From positions 1 through 35,022 of the IMG/VR virus record IMGVR_UViG_3300035695_000235: 35,022 nucleotides of DNA. One strand, given 5' to 3'. The first letter of the stretch is position 1. Every line of letters starts with the position of its first letter. A model generated the notes under the pieces. That model ran no database searches, was not told where the DNA came from, and saw nothing but the letters and a program-made list of their open reading frames with translations. Shown one piece after another: positions 1-6,853 of this stretch. Source of the DNA: a virus. A program made the translations under genes and the position numbers.

Positions 1-927
1 ATGAGCATCGATGAGCTTATCGACGAGTATTTAGCCTCCAAGAGCCTGGAATGTGCTCAAAAAACCATGAGGTGGTACACCTACCACCTGAACACCCTGG
101 GCCGCTGGTGCAGCACTAACGCGGTCTCGGAGGCTCGGGTGTTGGTGACACCCCAGGTGCTGGCCCGGGTCTATCGGGAGGTCCACCTCACCAATGAGAA
201 CAGCCTCCACGGATACATGCAGGTAGTGAGGGGTTTCCTCCGCTGGTGCGCGGGGGATGAAGAACTCCGCATCAAAGACGCGCACATCAGGCGCATACGA
301 CTCAAACAGCCCAAAGAAGAGGATATCCAGATCCTGTCCCCACAAGAAATAAAAAATCTGCTCAAGACATGTGAGCAGAACCCCTATCCGCTTCGGGATG
401 CAGCCCTGTTCAGGGTCATGCTGGATACCGGTGTGCGCCTCTCAGAGCTAGTGTACGACTCCTCCGCTGAATACGCCTCTGGACTCAGGACGGGCAACCT
501 CCACCTCAGTAGACGGGGGAGGAGGGGAGAAGGGTTTATCGTGGTGAGGGGCAAGGGGAACAAGGAGCGGTCGGTCAATCTGGGGATGCAATCAGAGGTG
601 TGTCTTCGGGGGTATCTCAACCGGGGTCGAGGGAGGGATGAGAGCGACTACGTATTCCTCTCCCGTACTGGTGCTCCGCTCGGGGCTCGCATGGTGGAGC
701 AACTCTGCTCTGATCTCGGGGGGAAAATAGGACGCCCCGACCTTCACCCGCACCTCTTCAGGCACACCTTCGCCGTGAACGCACTGCTGAGTGGGACTCC
801 GGAGCTTTTGCTGTGTCGCATCCTGGGGCATGAGAGCCTGGCCGCGACGAGGAAATATGTGCGTGCAGTGAGCATGCTTCAGGCCCGTGGGGCGGTGAGA
901 AGCCTGGTAGACCGCACCAATAGTTGA
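1..927 (+). CDS. int: Tyrosine recombinase / phage integrase (XerC/D-like)
   Basis: A 308-residue site-specific recombinase that would integrate and excise the phage. The N-terminal third (about 1-110) looks like the SAM-like core-binding domain. The catalytic domain carries the full active-site set: R146 in TGVRLSEL, K185 in RGKGNK, H251 and R254 in HLFRH, H277 in LGHES, and nucleophile Y286 in RKYVR. The ATG is the first base of the window, so the upstream region and any attachment site are not visible. It is followed after 34 bases by a small HTH-like gene on the same strand. Length and motif order are normal for XerC/D-type phage integrases. The family call is secure; the target site is unknown. 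Confidence 0.93.
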   Translation: MSIDELIDEYLASKSLECAQKTMRWYTYHLNTLGRWCSTNAVSEARVLVTPQVLARVYREVHLTNENSLHGYMQVVRGFLRWCAGDEELRIKDAHIRRIRLKQPKEEDIQILSPQEIKNLLKTCEQNPYPLRDAALFRVMLDTGVRLSELVYDSSAEYASGLRTGNLHLSRRGRRGEGFIVVRGKGNKERSVNLGMQSEVCLRGYLNRGRGRDESDYVFLSRTGAPLGARMVEQLCSDLGGKIGRPDLHPHLFRHTFAVNALLSGTPELLLCRILGHESLAATRKYVRAVSMLQARGAVRSLVDRTNS

Positions 928-961
928 CTTTTTAGGGTATACTGGCCCATAAGGAGGTCAG

Positions 962-1204
962 ATGGACGATATAGAAATGGGGGAGCGGGGCGCACGCCTG
1001 ATACGGGGCGCCCTGGAGCAGAAGATGCTAGAGGCTGGTTCAGCCTCTCTCCTGGAATACTGTGGTGCTCAAGGGCTGAGCTACGGTGCGGTACGGTTGT
1101 GGAAGGAAGGGAAGTGGGTATCGGCCCAGGCCCTCCCTTTCCTAAAATTCCTGGTACACCTGGGGATTGACCCGGCCCTGTTCATACGTGAAATAGGTCT
1201 ATAA
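962..1204 (+). CDS. Small HTH-like protein next to the integrase
   Basis: An 80-residue protein with a good ribosome site (AAGGAGG, 5 bases before the ATG). Residues about 28-74 have the spacing of an XRE-type helix-turn-helix: a small-residue turn, S40, a Trp in LWKEGKW, then a leucine-rich helix ending in LGIDPALF. The usual Gln and Ser positions are not clearly conserved, so the fold call is tentative. Its place directly after the integrase suggests a repressor, Cro-like protein or excision factor. A strong terminator follows at once, so these two genes probably form one transcription unit. Confidence 0.6.
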   Translation: MDDIEMGERGARLIRGALEQKMLEAGSASLLEYCGAQGLSYGAVRLWKEGKWVSAQALPFLKFLVHLGIDPALFIREIGL

Positions 1205-1208
1205 AACA

Positions 1209-1252
1209 AAACACCCCCTTCGGTATAAACCGTTGGAGGTGTTTTTTTTTTT
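1209..1252. terminator. Bidirectional rho-independent terminator
   Basis: Nearly perfect stem (AACACCCCC against GGAGGTGTT, one mismatch) with an inner CGGT/ACCG stem and an ATAA loop, followed by a run of 11 T. On the other strand the flanking AAAACAAAA gives a U-rich tail. It lies between the rightward integrase unit and the end of the leftward late operon and can stop both. Confidence 0.9.
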
Positions 1253-1272
1253 GCCTCTGTTTTGAAGGATTT

Positions 1273-1623
1273 CTAAGACCTAACTACAGGGACCGATTGC
1301 GTGACCTGCGGGTCGGGAAGGTTCGCGTTGATCGCGTAGACCGCCTGTTCGATCAGGGCATCAACCAGTGTTGGAGAGGCGGTAATCCCGGCCTCCTTGA
1401 GCAGAAGATTGATGAGGCGTACTGCCTCAGCCTTCTTGTTGGGGCCGGTCAGGGCGCTGCATGTTTGCTCTACTCCCTGCGCGACGGTGCGTGCCAGGCT
1501 CTTTGCGTGGTCGAGTTGCGCCTGTCTCGACGGAGGGACGAGTCTCTTGTAGAGATAGGCGCACAGAGAGACAAGCATCGGGAAGAGGAGAGAGGCAAGG
1601 GAGATGATTTGAGCGTCGCTCAT
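1273..1623 (-). CDS. Phage holin, LL-H family type
   Basis: A 116-residue protein with one N-terminal membrane helix (about residues 3-25, rich in Leu, Phe, Ala). A helical cytoplasmic part follows with the pattern LARTVAQGVEQ, NKKAEAVRLINLLLKEAGI and VDALIEQAVYAIN. This arrangement is typical of the superfamily 6 LL-H holins, which form the membrane lesion that releases the lysin. The ATG at 1623 has GAGGAA six bases upstream. A TTG 12 bases further out is also in frame but less likely. It is the last gene of the late operon and follows the structural protein and peptidase genes. Confidence 0.8.
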   Translation of the reverse strand: MSDAQIISLASLLFPMLVSLCAYLYKRLVPPSRQAQLDHAKSLARTVAQGVEQTCSALTGPNKKAEAVRLINLLLKEAGITASPTLVDALIEQAVYAINANLPDPQVTQSVPVVRS

Positions 1624-1631
1624 GAAATTCC

Positions 1632-1985
1632 TCAATTCTGATAGACCAGGACGGAGACCTGTGTGAAGGTCGGGCTACCGGTCCCGCCGATGGTGTAACT
1701 CACGCGGGCCAGAGGAGCCATGGCGTTCGTGTTGGAGAGGGTGGTCAGCCCTGCGGCATTCAGGTTGCTGGTAGCCGACCCAAAGTTCTCCCAGGTAGTC
1801 GCGCCGTCCAGGCTTACCTGAAGCTGGAAGGCAAGCGTGGGGCTGGTCCCAGTCGGGGCCGCGCCAATCTGGATTTCAGCGACCACGTTCGAGAAGGTGG
1901 AGAGCAGAGGAAATGCGGCGCTCTGGCCGGAGGCGGTGATCGTGGCGTCCACCATGCAGGACGCGACAAGCTGCGACACGCTCAT
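1632..1985 (-). CDS. Small beta-rich structural protein, unknown role
   Basis: 117 residues, rich in Thr, Ser, Ala and Gly, with alternating hydrophobic strands (VVAEIQIG, LAFQLQVSLDG, RVSYTIGG, FTQVSVLVYQ). This looks like a single jelly-roll or Ig-like virion domain. The phrase SLDGATTWENFGS resembles the N-terminal parts of tail-fiber or decoration proteins. Its ATG overlaps the stop of the upstream peptidase gene (ATGA), so translation is coupled. No catalytic motif is visible. It may be a capsid or tail decoration protein that happens to lie in the lysis cluster. Confidence 0.6.
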   Translation of the reverse strand: MSVSQLVASCMVDATITASGQSAAFPLLSTFSNVVAEIQIGAAPTGTSPTLAFQLQVSLDGATTWENFGSATSNLNAAGLTTLSNTNAMAPLARVSYTIGGTGSPTFTQVSVLVYQN

Positions 1986-2887
1986 GAGAGTTTTCCTATC
2001 TGGCCTTGAATGGCCTGTATGAGGCTATTGAGGAAGGTCTTCTCCTCCTCAGTAGTCGTGGGGTTGGGGGTTGCCTGGAGGGTTTTTATCTGCGCCTGAA
2101 GGGCCTGGTTCTCTGAGACGGCCCGGAGGTATTCCTGGCCGTAGGGATGAGAAGAAATCACATTGCTCTGTTTATCCCACAGAAGGAATTCATAGAGGAA
2201 GTCTTGTCTTGACCCAGTATCGGTACCATACTCGTTCCCCAGGGGAACATCGTCCCCTCTCCAGTCGTGGGCCAAGATCCACTTCCTAAATCCCAGGACG
2301 ACGGCCTTCCCGTTGGGAGCAACGAGCGCCTCCCCTGAGTCCTTCCACCCTTGTGGAACACCCATACTTGCTCCTTTCTCCATAATCCAGACCTGGCCGT
2401 AGCACATGCGTGCAGACCACCAGGCATCAGAATTGGCCTGGCTGAACGCCTGCCACGGATTCATCGCGGCTAACATATTGGGCTGGTCTTTGTAGAACAC
2501 CACGCAGTGCGAAGACCCGGGGTTAAATGGGTCTGCGGGCGGGGCGTAGCTTGAGGGAATGGTGCAGACCACCGGATGCCCTAGTGCGAGGTGCACATGA
2601 GCCTGTTCAACCAGATATTTGGTGTCGTGGGAGGATAGAGCGTATAGCCGCACTCCCTGAGCCGCCTCGTACGAGACATACTCAACAGCCGCCGTCCCTC
2701 CGTAGTAGTTTCGACCGTACACCACATGCTCAATCTCTGAGCCGGTGTATTGCTTCCCGATAAGGAACTGTGTCCCACAGGCTAAGCAGGTAGGGAGGCA
2801 GTTCATTCCCGCGTTCTGGTCGGGCATGCCATCAATGTTTGGTTCGTTGAGTTGGTTCTTAAAAGGAAAGTTCTTGAGTTCGGACAT
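1982..2887 (-). CDS. C39-like cysteine peptidase, candidate lysin
   Basis: 301 residues. The N-terminal half resembles C39/papain-like peptidases: Q24, then Cys30 or Cys34 in NCLPTCLACG as nucleophile, His127 in GSSHCVVFY, and Asn143 in AMNPW as third residue. There is no signal peptide, so it would need the holin for release. The C-terminal 50 residues form a probable helix or coiled coil. A copy of the dispersed repeat encodes the PNPTTTEEE linker just before the end. No muramidase or amidase gene is visible elsewhere, so this is the best lysin candidate. It could instead process a virion protein. Start: ATG at 2887 with AAGGGGG nine bases upstream. Confidence 0.65.
   Translation of the reverse strand: MSELKNFPFKNQLNEPNIDGMPDQNAGMNCLPTCLACGTQFLIGKQYTGSEIEHVVYGRNYYGGTAAVEYVSYEAAQGVRLYALSSHDTKYLVEQAHVHLALGHPVVCTIPSSYAPPADPFNPGSSHCVVFYKDQPNMLAAMNPWQAFSQANSDAWWSARMCYGQVWIMEKGASMGVPQGWKDSGEALVAPNGKAVVLGFRKWILAHDWRGDDVPLGNEYGTDTGSRQDFLYEFLLWDKQSNVISSHPYGQEYLRAVSENQALQAQIKTLQATPNPTTTEEEKTFLNSLIQAIQGQIGKLS
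2047..2057 (-). repeat. Dispersed repeat copy, GACTACTGAGG
   Basis: Sense inside the peptidase gene, encodes PTTTEEE. A one-mismatch copy faces it at 2023-2033 (+); together they can form a hairpin. Confidence 0.8.
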
Positions 2888-2909
2888 GTGTAACCCCCTT
2901 CCCGAACCC

Positions 2910-2920
2910 GACTATTGAGG
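2910..2920 (+). repeat. Dispersed repeat copy, GACTATTGAGG
   Basis: Intergenic, antisense to the leftward genes, ahead of the peptidase gene; flanked by CCCGAACCC. Confidence 0.85.
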
Positions 2921-2923
2921 GGA

Positions 2924-3235
2924 TTAGTGCAGGAAGCCATGAATGAGGGCGAAGAGACCGGAGAGGATACCAACGGTGATGCCCGCATTCTGAAGGGTCC
3001 GCTGTAGAGAGGTTTGTAGGTGGTTTTCGTGCGCCTCGATGCGCTCCTCCTGATCTCGGTCCACACTCTCCAGTTCCTTTATCTTGAGGTCAAACACCTC
3101 TCGTAGCACGTATGCCTGGAGGTCTGCTCGCGTGGGCTGTGCGGCCTGTCCTGCTCGGATTTCAGATACATCACGCCGAAGCTCGCGTACCTGCTGCATA
3201 AGCTCAATGGTCGGGTTGAATTCTTCTAAAGGCAC
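2924..3235 (-). CDS. Coiled-coil protein with C-terminal membrane anchor (XhlA-like)
   Basis: 103 residues with a GTG start. Residues 8-80 are highly charged and predicted coiled coil (heptads through IELMQQVRELRRDVSEI and LKIKELESVDRDQEERIEAHENHL). Residues about 84-103 form a hydrophobic helix (AGITVGILSGLFALIHGFL). This matches XhlA-type lysis accessory proteins, which sit beside holins in many Gram-positive phages. Its ribosome site is the GAGGAGG end of a dispersed repeat. Position between tail fiber and lysin supports a lysis role, but function is inferred from topology only. Confidence 0.6.
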   Translation of the reverse strand: MPLEEFNPTIELMQQVRELRRDVSEIRAGQAAQPTRADLQAYVLREVFDLKIKELESVDRDQEERIEAHENHLQTSLQRTLQNAGITVGILSGLFALIHGFLH

Positions 3236-3247
3236 TTGTCCCTCCCT

Positions 3248-3258
3248 CCTCGGTAGTC
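3248..3258 (-). repeat. Dispersed repeat copy, GACTACCGAGG
   Basis: Intergenic, sense; its GAGGAGG is the ribosome site of the coiled-coil gene at 3235. Confidence 0.85.
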
Positions 3259-3271
3259 GCGGGGTTGGGCA

Positions 3272-4537
3272 TCAAACCACCACCCCGAAAACAGCCTTCA
3301 AAACAATGCCTACCTGAGCGCCCTCCGAGCGATTGAGAGTATATCCCAGGCAGTGCGCCTGCTCACCTGGGGCTGCGGCCCGCACACCCCCTCTCCCGTC
3401 CGACACTACGAAGGTACGCGGAGGCAGAACAAACGCCGTCTTCACGTTCACCCGCCCCGAAATCGCTATCGCCTGCTGTGTGGCCCGGGAGTCGTCGTAG
3501 TCTGCACGCCACGTCTCTCCTGGATCGTTGGGTGATCCAAGACATAGGCCGGGATTGGGAGAGACAACCATCGCACAGGGGCAGTTATCGTGTGTACAGC
3601 GTGTGAGCAACCCGGAGCCGTCGCTTTTCGGGCAGACCACGGTCCCTTGTGTGTATGCCTTATCCGTGGGATACACCTCAGCTACGTCGAATGCATCGAA
3701 CGTTTGACCCGAAGCTGTGCTCACCGATCCGCTGGTGGTCTGGAACTGTGTTCCAGACACAACGAAGTTTCCGTTATTGCGTATCTCAGCCTTCTTGGTA
3801 GCCGCAACCATAAAGCCAATACCACCGCTGGAATTGGTCCAGTTGATGTAGCCGGTCGAATTCCCCGCCTGCCTTCCAAGCTGGAAGGCGTTTGAGGTTC
3901 CGCTGAAAGGGGCGTGTGTGAACGAATACCCCTCAGCGGTCCAGTTCCCCGCGCCGTCCGAGCCGATGTTCCCCGACTCGAACGAGACGGAGCCGTCGTT
4001 ATAGATCTCGGCTACCACTGTCCCGGCTGCGTTCCGCACCTGAAGGTAGCCTCCGAAACTATCATGGGCAGGAGCCGACGCTCCCAGTCCGGCGTCTGCG
4101 GTAGTGTCGCTATAGGTGGTAGTGGTGTTGTCGCTCAGCGTGTGAAGCAACAACAGGGGGGTAGTGGTTCCCGCCGCGCTGCGGTAGATATTCCGAGCCG
4201 TGGTACCAGTTGGCCCCGTGGGAATGACCGTGAGGTTCACGGTCTTGTTCGTGCTGGTGGTAGTCGCTGCGGAGGTTGTTCCTGCAATGGTCTCACCGTT
4301 CCCCATGGTGAACGTCACGGCGTACGTATGCGCCCCGACATCCACCGAACCCCCAGAGACCACGGCGAGTGTGGGAGCGGTCGGGGTGGTGTATGTCACG
4401 GCCTGTACCGTCATGCCATTTTTAAGTGTAACCGGCTGGTCGCTCATTGTACCGGTGAGAAGGTCGAAGTAATCGTTCCACCATCCAGAAGAAACCAGAC
4501 CTCCCCCGATGCCATCAGTTCTATGTGTGAGAGCCAT
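3272..4537 (-). CDS. Tail fiber / receptor-binding protein
   Basis: 421 residues. The N-terminus (LTHRTDGIGGG, GWWNDYFDLLTGTMSDQPVTLKNG) resembles the phage-proximal part of tail fibers. Residues about 55-155 form a fibronectin-III-like beta domain (TAPTLAVVSGG to NIYRS). A Gly/Asn/Ser-rich shaft follows. The last 130 residues begin with FDVAEVYPTD and end in ISGRVNVKT and VGIVLKAVFG, a head domain seen at fiber tips. CTHDNCPC supplies Cys residues that might bind metal. It is the most distal tail gene before the lysis cluster, the usual place for a host-recognition gene. Confidence 0.7.
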   Translation of the reverse strand: MALTHRTDGIGGGLVSSGWWNDYFDLLTGTMSDQPVTLKNGMTVQAVTYTTPTAPTLAVVSGGSVDVGAHTYAVTFTMGNGETIAGTTSAATTTSTNKTVNLTVIPTGPTGTTARNIYRSAAGTTTPLLLLHTLSDNTTTTYSDTTADAGLGASAPAHDSFGGYLQVRNAAGTVVAEIYNDGSVSFESGNIGSDGAGNWTAEGYSFTHAPFSGTSNAFQLGRQAGNSTGYINWTNSSGGIGFMVAATKKAEIRNNGNFVVSGTQFQTTSGSVSTASGQTFDAFDVAEVYPTDKAYTQGTVVCPKSDGSGLLTRCTHDNCPCAMVVSPNPGLCLGSPNDPGETWRADYDDSRATQQAIAISGRVNVKTAFVLPPRTFVVSDGRGGVRAAAPGEQAHCLGYTLNRSEGAQVGIVLKAVFGVVV

Positions 4538-4546
4538 TTCTCGCTC

Positions 4547-5281
4547 CTATACGTTGGAGAGCGTCAAGCTCCCGTCTATCTCCAAGTCATTGTTGGGGTT
4601 CGAGTGGACCAGGCCGAGAACAAAATGGTTGAGTAAGTTGCCCGCCCCGATAGTGGGCGAGTCGCACATTCCCACACTCACCAGGGTTGTCTGGAGCGTT
4701 GGTCCAGCGAAGAAAAACTGGTAGACCCATTGTCCCGTCCCGGGGGAGTACCCACCGGCCAGGTTCATGCGCTGGTTGGGGAAATTCGTGTGATCATACT
4801 CCTGCTCGCTCATCAGCGAAGCAACCGTATCCCCTTGTAGGGGCTCCCTGCACGCGATATCCCCCGCAGTGTGGGGTTGGGTGGTGGTGCTGCTCAGGGT
4901 GTAGGTGTATGTCCCGTCCCCGTTCGCTGTAGCTGAGCTGAAGGTAACCACCTCCTGGTTAGAGAGTCCCACGGAGACCACTAGCTGTGTGTCTCCCGAC
5001 TGGTGAGCCTGCGCGGAGAGCGTTATGGAGGAGACACCAGAAGACACTGTAGAGGATACCGTGATACCCGGGTTCTCTACCGCTAAATAGAGGGTAGAGG
5101 GCATCGTATCCGAAGCCTTCGCGGTAAGCCCGTAGCTGGTCCAGGTGTTTTTTGCGCACACCTGTGCAACCACCAAACCTGTACGACGGTCCCGCTCTCT
5201 TACCCTCCACCAGCACCCTACCCCTACCCGACTATTGAGTGGATCAAGATGAAATGCTGAATAGTCCACTGTATGCATCAT
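4547..5281 (-). CDS. Minor tail / baseplate protein
   Basis: 244 residues, beta-rich with long Ser/Thr tracts (VSSTVSSGVSSITLSAQ). The C-terminal half (QRMNLAGGYSPGTGQWVYQFFFAGPTL) looks like a virion surface domain. Two start ATGs lie side by side, and AGGAGA upstream favours the first. The gene overlaps the end of the upstream tail hub gene by 38 bases. A repeat copy in reverse orientation encodes LNSRVGVG near the N-terminus. It lies between hub and fiber genes, so an adaptor or baseplate role is likely. The family is not recognised. Confidence 0.6.
   Translation of the reverse strand: MMHTVDYSAFHLDPLNSRVGVGCWWRVRERDRRTGLVVAQVCAKNTWTSYGLTAKASDTMPSTLYLAVENPGITVSSTVSSGVSSITLSAQAHQSGDTQLVVSVGLSNQEVVTFSSATANGDGTYTYTLSSTTTQPHTAGDIACREPLQGDTVASLMSEQEYDHTNFPNQRMNLAGGYSPGTGQWVYQFFFAGPTLQTTLVSVGMCDSPTIGAGNLLNHFVLGLVHSNPNNDLEIDGSLTLSNV
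5230..5240 (+). repeat. Dispersed repeat copy, one mismatch (GAGT end)
   Basis: Antisense within the start region of the 4547-5281 gene, over LNSRVGVG. Confidence 0.65.
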
Positions 5282-6815
5282 GTCCGTCTCCTACTGCTGA
5301 GGTTCGAGCATAGTACCCTCCCCATTGCCTTGTGCTGGTGCTCAGCGTCATAGCGGCGCTGATACTCTCGTCCCCGCCCTCCACCTGAATTGCATTGGCC
5401 GATACACCATTCGCGTTATCGTTCACCGGGGCCAGGCCCGCATTGAAGGCTGCATTGGTGGCATTTATGAGAACGTCCACAAGGTTCCAGGACCAGGCCC
5501 CGAGTGTCACGTCATACGCGAAGTTCCCCGCACCCAGGGGAACCAGGTCTACCTCCTGGATCAAGTACGATTTATTAATTCCTCGAACGGAGTTGAAGAC
5601 CCCGAGCGTCTGCCCGCTCTGAAGACCAGCCTTCCAGCATCGGACCTTGAGAGCGGTGAGGCCCATACTCTGCTCAGCGAGCAAAGCCCTGCACCGAGCT
5701 ACCGCTGTAGCGGTATCAAACACAGTGTCGTCGCTTATCACACCGTCGAAGTAGCGCCCATAGAACGCGAGGCTGCTCTTATCCACCACCTGGACTACCA
5801 TTGGGTAATCGTACCGGTACTCAGCTAACACGCTGTTCGGACCGGAGTTTGTGGGGGCTGCATTAAACAGGATGGTACGGGCGTCGGTGTTCAGGAGAAC
5901 GTCACAGACGCCTCCCTGAGATTTTAGGGTGTTGACTGCACCACTCCCCGATACATACCCAATGACCAAATCGCCCGAACCGTTCGCACGGATATGATAC
6001 TTCCCGTCCGTACAGGCATGCGGGTAATAGGCGAGAACAAACAGCGTATTGGAGCCATTCGCCTGTGTGCTCAAGTCCTGGGTGAAATTGTTGGAGAGCT
6101 TCTTCCCTCCATAGAACATCACCCGGTTTATCGCGCTAGTATCATCGATCTCCAGGCTGTTGAATCCATAATTGAACCGAGTGATGAAGTCGGGCGAGTC
6201 GCTGAGAGAGAACGGCGCGCTTTGCGTGTTCGCGGGGCTCACATAGTGGGCTTTCTGGTCGGGGCCAATCCAGAATATCCACCCGGTGATGTCCGTTACA
6301 GCATTTATGGCCTTCTGAAGCGATGTGGCTTTGAACACCTTCGCAGTGAACTGGTAGTTCCCCGCCGCAGGGAGTAGGCTTCGATCTACCCATGGTGCGT
6401 ATGTCTTGAGCAGATCATCAATCATGAAGGAGTCTGAAACCCCCGAGTAGAACGTCTGGACCTGAACCCTATCAAGCTCCTGGTACCAGTCGTATGCATA
6501 AACCGTACTATAGACCTGCTTCTTGGTGGATATATCGTCGATCTTCCCGATATACCCCCCGAAGATACACACGTTTGAGGCGTTGTAGAGGAGGATAGGG
6601 GCTCCTCTGAGAAGTTGCGGGCTGGATATCACGGTACCCGCACCAGAGGCCGATGAGACAGGCCCGAGGGTGGTGTTGATTTGAAGTGTTGCGCTTCTAC
6701 CTGCGCTCACGCTGCTGGTACCCGGACCCTGCCCCAACACGTCCGTCGCCTGGATACTCATCTCGTCGAAGTATGCGGTGCAGTCTATTCCAGATATGGT
6801 GATTTTAAACCCCAT
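5244..6815 (-). CDS. Distal tail / baseplate hub protein
   Basis: 523 residues directly downstream of the tape measure gene, the normal place of Dit/Tal-type tail-tip proteins. The N-terminus (KITISGIDCTAYFDEMSIQ) resembles tail proteins with a gp27-like hub. The middle holds KAINAVTDITGWIFWIGPDQKAHYV, a pattern common in baseplate hub proteins that open the tail tube. The C-terminal part has LRCWKAGLQ-like strands and a short helix LINATNAAFNAG. The ribosome site GAGGCAGG is supplied by a dispersed repeat. No peptidoglycan hydrolase motif is visible. Confidence 0.7.
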   Translation of the reverse strand: MGFKITISGIDCTAYFDEMSIQATDVLGQGPGTSSVSAGRSATLQINTTLGPVSSASGAGTVISSPQLLRGAPILLYNASNVCIFGGYIGKIDDISTKKQVYSTVYAYDWYQELDRVQVQTFYSGVSDSFMIDDLLKTYAPWVDRSLLPAAGNYQFTAKVFKATSLQKAINAVTDITGWIFWIGPDQKAHYVSPANTQSAPFSLSDSPDFITRFNYGFNSLEIDDTSAINRVMFYGGKKLSNNFTQDLSTQANGSNTLFVLAYYPHACTDGKYHIRANGSGDLVIGYVSGSGAVNTLKSQGGVCDVLLNTDARTILFNAAPTNSGPNSVLAEYRYDYPMVVQVVDKSSLAFYGRYFDGVISDDTVFDTATAVARCRALLAEQSMGLTALKVRCWKAGLQSGQTLGVFNSVRGINKSYLIQEVDLVPLGAGNFAYDVTLGAWSWNLVDVLINATNAAFNAGLAPVNDNANGVSANAIQVEGGDESISAAMTLSTSTRQWGGYYARTSAVGDGHDAYSGLFSISS

Positions 6816-6820
6816 GCCTG

Positions 6821-6831
6821 CCTCGATAGTC
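6821..6831 (-). repeat. Dispersed repeat copy, GACTATCGAGG
   Basis: Intergenic, sense; GAGG lies five bases before the ATG at 6815 and is the likely ribosome site. Confidence 0.85.
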
Positions 6832-6853
6832 GGGTGGTGTGTGGGTGTGGGGC

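Noticed and set aside
922-943. TTGACT and TATACT between integrase and the 80-residue gene
   Set aside because: The spacing is only 10 bases, too short for a sigma-70 promoter; read-through from the integrase is more likely.
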